Source: Campylobacteraceae bacterium
Lineage (GTDB): Bacteria; Campylobacterota; Campylobacteria; Campylobacterales; Sulfurovaceae
DNA length: 7,876 nt
NCBI GenBank assembly: GCA_026986085.1
Contig: JALSPE010000141.1
Span: 1 to 7,876 of the forward strand
Direction of reading: 5' to 3'
This document shows positions 6,526 to 7,876 of this stretch, in pieces. Under the pieces are notes generated by a model, which was not told the origin of the DNA, ran no database searches, and saw only the letters and a program-made list of their open reading frames with translations. The first letter of the stretch is position 1. Each line of letters opens with the position of its first letter. Both the position numbers and the translations under genes were made by a program.

Positions 6526-7223
6526 TTGCTATCTCCTGTTAATAAAAGTGTCTCAAACTCTAAATAATCTAATGGATATTCATTTAATATCTTTTTCATC
6601 TTTTTATAGCTTAGATTTACTCCTGCACTAACTCCACTTTTTTGGATATATCTTAACATATCTAAAGTGTTGTTAAATTCGAGTTTATACTCTAATAACT
6701 CTATCTTATTTGGCTTAAAACTTTTAGTAAATGCCTCTATGACACTCTCTTTTGGATATATAGGAGAGTTGATTTTGGCAATTTTATGAATACTCTTAAA
6801 TGTTTTTGATGTAAATATAAAAAAGTATCCTCTATTGGCTACTTTTGAGCACTCTCTTAAACTCCACTCTAAATTTTTTGCCCACTGCAAGGCAGAAGAT
6901 GAAATTATTGTATCTAGCTCTAATTTTTCTAATTTCTTAAACAGACTAATAGTGTTAAAATCCCCAACCATAAGCTCTATATTTGGCTCTTTTGGATGTA
7001 GTTTTAGCATCTCTTTAGAGAAGTCTATTCCATAAAATCTATTAAAATATATAGAGTTCTCTTTTATGTTTTTATACACCCTACCACTTCCACAGCCAAT
7101 ATCTGCGATATTTCCGATATCTTTTCCTGCCTCTTTAACCAATAACTTCGCACCAATAGCTTGAACCTTACTATAATTAGAGTAACTATTTGCACTTTTG
7201 TCAAATTCTTTTTTTATTTTCAT
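6519..7223 (-). CDS. bioC: BioC-like SAM-dependent methyltransferase
   Basis: A 234-residue class I methyltransferase. The SAM-binding loop is IADIGCGSG (39-47), acidic D67 (YGIDFS) should bind the ribose, GD 87-88 is motif II, and ISSSALQWAKNLE (107-119) is motif IV. Features that point to BioC rather than a generic methyltransferase are FDKSANSYSNYSKVQ near the N-terminus (7-21), the SALQW segment, and the late LRYIQKSGVSAG (190-201), which matches the C-terminal region of BioC proteins. BioC methylates the free carboxyl of malonyl-ACP so that fatty-acid enzymes can build the pimelate chain of biotin. No esterase (BioH, BioV or similar) is in the window to remove the methyl group later. No Shine-Dalgarno is visible before ATG 7221-7223. 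It is first in its operon and overlaps DUF309 by 7 bases. Confidence 0.72.
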   Translation of the reverse strand: MKIKKEFDKSANSYSNYSKVQAIGAKLLVKEAGKDIGNIADIGCGSGRVYKNIKENSIYFNRFYGIDFSKEMLKLHPKEPNIELMVGDFNTISLFKKLEKLELDTIISSSALQWAKNLEWSLRECSKVANRGYFFIFTSKTFKSIHKIAKINSPIYPKESVIEAFTKSFKPNKIELLEYKLEFNNTLDMLRYIQKSGVSAGVNLSYKKMKKILNEYPLDYLEFETLLLTGDSKC

Positions 7224-7241
7224 TTGTGTAACTTTAAAAGC

Positions 7242-7257
7242 TTTTTTTAGATATAAT
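7242..7257 (+). promoter_or_regulatory. secG promoter
   Basis: A seven-base T-run (7242-7248) followed by TATAAT at 7252-7257, the typical sigma-70 promoter form in Campylobacterota, where a T-rich upstream element replaces the -35. Transcription should start near 7264, giving a leader of about 33 bases that carries the secG ribosome binding site AGAGGA (7285-7290). Confidence 0.7.
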
Positions 7258-7262
7258 CGCGA

Positions 7263-7268
7263 ATTATA
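7263..7268 (-). promoter_or_regulatory. candidate -10 box of the bioC-like operon
   Basis: TATAAT on the minus strand, about 40 bases before the bioC-like ATG. It is separated by five bases (CGCGA) from the oppositely oriented secG -10. Upstream of it on its own strand there is no T-run, so it is weaker than the secG promoter. Confidence 0.4.
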
Positions 7269-7296
7269 TTATTCTAGACTTTAAAGAGGATTATTT

Positions 7297-7713
7297 ATGA
7301 CATCAACTTTGTTTATTGTTCAGATAGTTTTAGCTATCATAATTACACTACTAGTTTTACTTCAAAAGAGTTCAAGCATAGGCTTAGGGGCATATAGTGG
7401 AAGTAACGAATCAGTATTTGGCGCAAAAGGACCAGCAGGTTTCTTAACAAAAGCAACTTTTACAGTAGCTCTACTTTTTGTAATAAATACTATTGCATTG
7501 GGTTATTTATACTCAAAAGAGAGTAATAAGAGTGCTGTAGATACGGTTAAAACTTCTCCTATCCCTTCAGTTGCTCCTAAACCATTTAAAGTAAACAATA
7601 AAGCCAACTCTTCAACTCCTCAAGATGTAAAAGCAAAAGGGGACGCTGATACAAAGGCAAAAGTCGATACAGAAGCTAAAAAATCAACAGAAAATAACGA
7701 GACAAAAAAATAG
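7297..7713 (+). CDS. secG: preprotein translocase subunit SecG
   Basis: An inner-membrane subunit of the SecYEG channel that assists SecA-driven export. The 138-residue protein has two membrane helices (about 3-22 and 52-72), joined by the conserved cytoplasmic loop LLQKSSSIGLGAYSGS...VFGAKGPAGFLTK (21-52), the SecG hallmark. Residues 75-138 form a low-complexity tail rich in K, A, T, D and N, with KAK-type near-repeats. Campylobacterota SecG proteins tend to have such tails, and the tail is probably disordered. The ATG is six bases after AGAGGA (7285-7290). The gene is monocistronic here, between its own promoter and a strong hairpin, and is not followed by frr as in Helicobacter and Campylobacter. 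Confidence 0.95.
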   Translation: MTSTLFIVQIVLAIIITLLVLLQKSSSIGLGAYSGSNESVFGAKGPAGFLTKATFTVALLFVINTIALGYLYSKESNKSAVDTVKTSPIPSVAPKPFKVNNKANSSTPQDVKAKGDADTKAKVDTEAKKSTENNETKK

Positions 7714-7744
7714 TAAGATAGAGTTTAAGATTACCTCTATCTTA
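7714..7744 (+). terminator. intrinsic terminator after secG
   Basis: A perfect 10-bp stem begins on the base after the secG stop: TAAGATAGAG (7714-7723), an 11-base loop, then CTCTATCTTA (7735-7744). The tail AAATATATATTTT is AU-rich rather than a pure U-run, so efficiency is uncertain. No gene converges on it from the right, so it acts for secG. Confidence 0.75.
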
Positions 7745-7785
7745 AATATATATTTTACTACTCTCAAAGATACTTTCAAATAAAA

Positions 7786-7797
7786 GATAATATTATC
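7786..7797. repeat. 12-bp perfect palindrome, possible operator
   Basis: GATAATATTATC is its own reverse complement. It lies just upstream of the -10 at 7808-7813, covering the -35 region of the next gene, where a repressor would sit. The GATAAT/ATTATC halves resemble Fur-type half-sites but lack the usual spacing. In DNA this rich in A+T, chance is a real alternative. Confidence 0.35.
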
Positions 7798-7807
7798 ATA
7801 ATTAAAG

Positions 7808-7813
7808 TATAAT
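7808..7813 (+). promoter_or_regulatory. -10 box before the MBOAT gene
   Basis: A perfect TATAAT, 25 bases before the TTG start of the next gene. Transcription would start near 7820, leaving a leader of roughly 20 bases with GGGG (7830-7833) as the core of the ribosome binding site. It comes after the secG terminator, so this gene appears to be a separate unit. Confidence 0.55.
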
Positions 7814-7838
7814 TACAAAAACAACTATTGGGGCGAAC

Positions 7839-7876
7839 TTGTTATTTAACTCTTATATATTTATCTTTGCTTTTTT
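7839..7876 (+). CDS. MBOAT (AlgI-type) O-acyltransferase, first 12 codons only
   Basis: From TTG at 7839-7841 the frame reads MLFNSYIFIFAF and runs off the right edge. This N-terminus is very characteristic of AlgI/PatA/DltB-like membrane-bound O-acyltransferases, which commonly begin M-L-F-N-S-x-x-F-I-F-x-F. Members are multi-helix inner-membrane proteins that move an acyl group, usually acetyl, to periplasmic polysaccharides with an AlgJ/AlgX-like partner. GGGG at 7830-7833 stands five bases before the start, and a TATAAT promoter lies upstream. No ATG or GTG exists in this frame between the promoter and the edge, so TTG is the only reasonable start. The call rests on 12 residues. Confidence 0.65.
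   Translation, partial: MLFNSYIFIFAF

Noticed and set aside
7828..7876. GGGGCGAACTTG considered as the 5' end of a tmRNA or other structured RNA
   Set aside because: The typical tmRNA 5' sequence does not continue, and the same bases are explained as a Shine-Dalgarno and TTG start of an MBOAT gene.
1..7876. CRISPR array, tRNA, rRNA, insertion sequence or prophage genes
   Set aside because: No regularly spaced repeats, no tRNA or rRNA motifs, and no transposase, integrase or long terminal inverted repeats were seen.

Overview
The window looks like chromosomal DNA from a Campylobacterota (epsilonproteobacterial) organism. It is AT-rich, and its Frr, PyrE and SecG products closely resemble the Campylobacter/Helicobacter versions. 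Its promoters have a TATAAT -10 box with an upstream T-run and no clear -35. The genus cannot be fixed from this sequence; a free-living Sulfurovum/Sulfurimonas-type relative is an inference only.

Layout, left to right. (1) Positions 1-2045, minus strand: a tight operon frr - pyrE - exported polysaccharide deacetylase. The deacetylase runs off the left edge and has no ATG, GTG or TTG start. (2) 2046-2407: a gene-poor gap whose plus strand carries short coding-like stretches in three frames, probably a decayed gene. (3) 2408-2926, minus: a three-helix membrane protein with a PH-like soluble tail. (4) 2927-3121: an AT-rich gap with a hairpin at its right end. (5) 3122-7223, minus: a compact operon that reads, in transcription order, bioC-like methyltransferase - DUF309 protein - 861-residue AsmA/YdbH-like repeat protein - lipoprotein. 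Overlapping or nearly touching ends tie the first two together and the last two together. (6) 7224-7296: a short divergent promoter region with two -10 boxes facing each other. (7) 7297-7713, plus: secG, followed by a perfect hairpin terminator. (8) 7714-7876: a promoter and the first 12 codons of an MBOAT (AlgI-type) O-acyltransferase that starts at TTG and leaves the window.

The functional thread is housekeeping (ribosome recycling, pyrimidine synthesis, protein export, biotin synthesis) mixed with envelope biology (deacetylase, AsmA-like bridge protein with a lipoprotein partner, O-acyltransferase). In Helicobacter pylori and Campylobacter jejuni secG, frr and pyrE are adjacent and co-oriented. 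Here secG faces the other way about 5 kb from frr, with envelope genes and a gene remnant between them, which points to past rearrangement. The most interesting candidate system is the AsmA-like protein paired with a lipoprotein, which recalls the gene order of the E. coli ydbH-ynbE lipid-bridge genes without visible sequence similarity in the lipoprotein.
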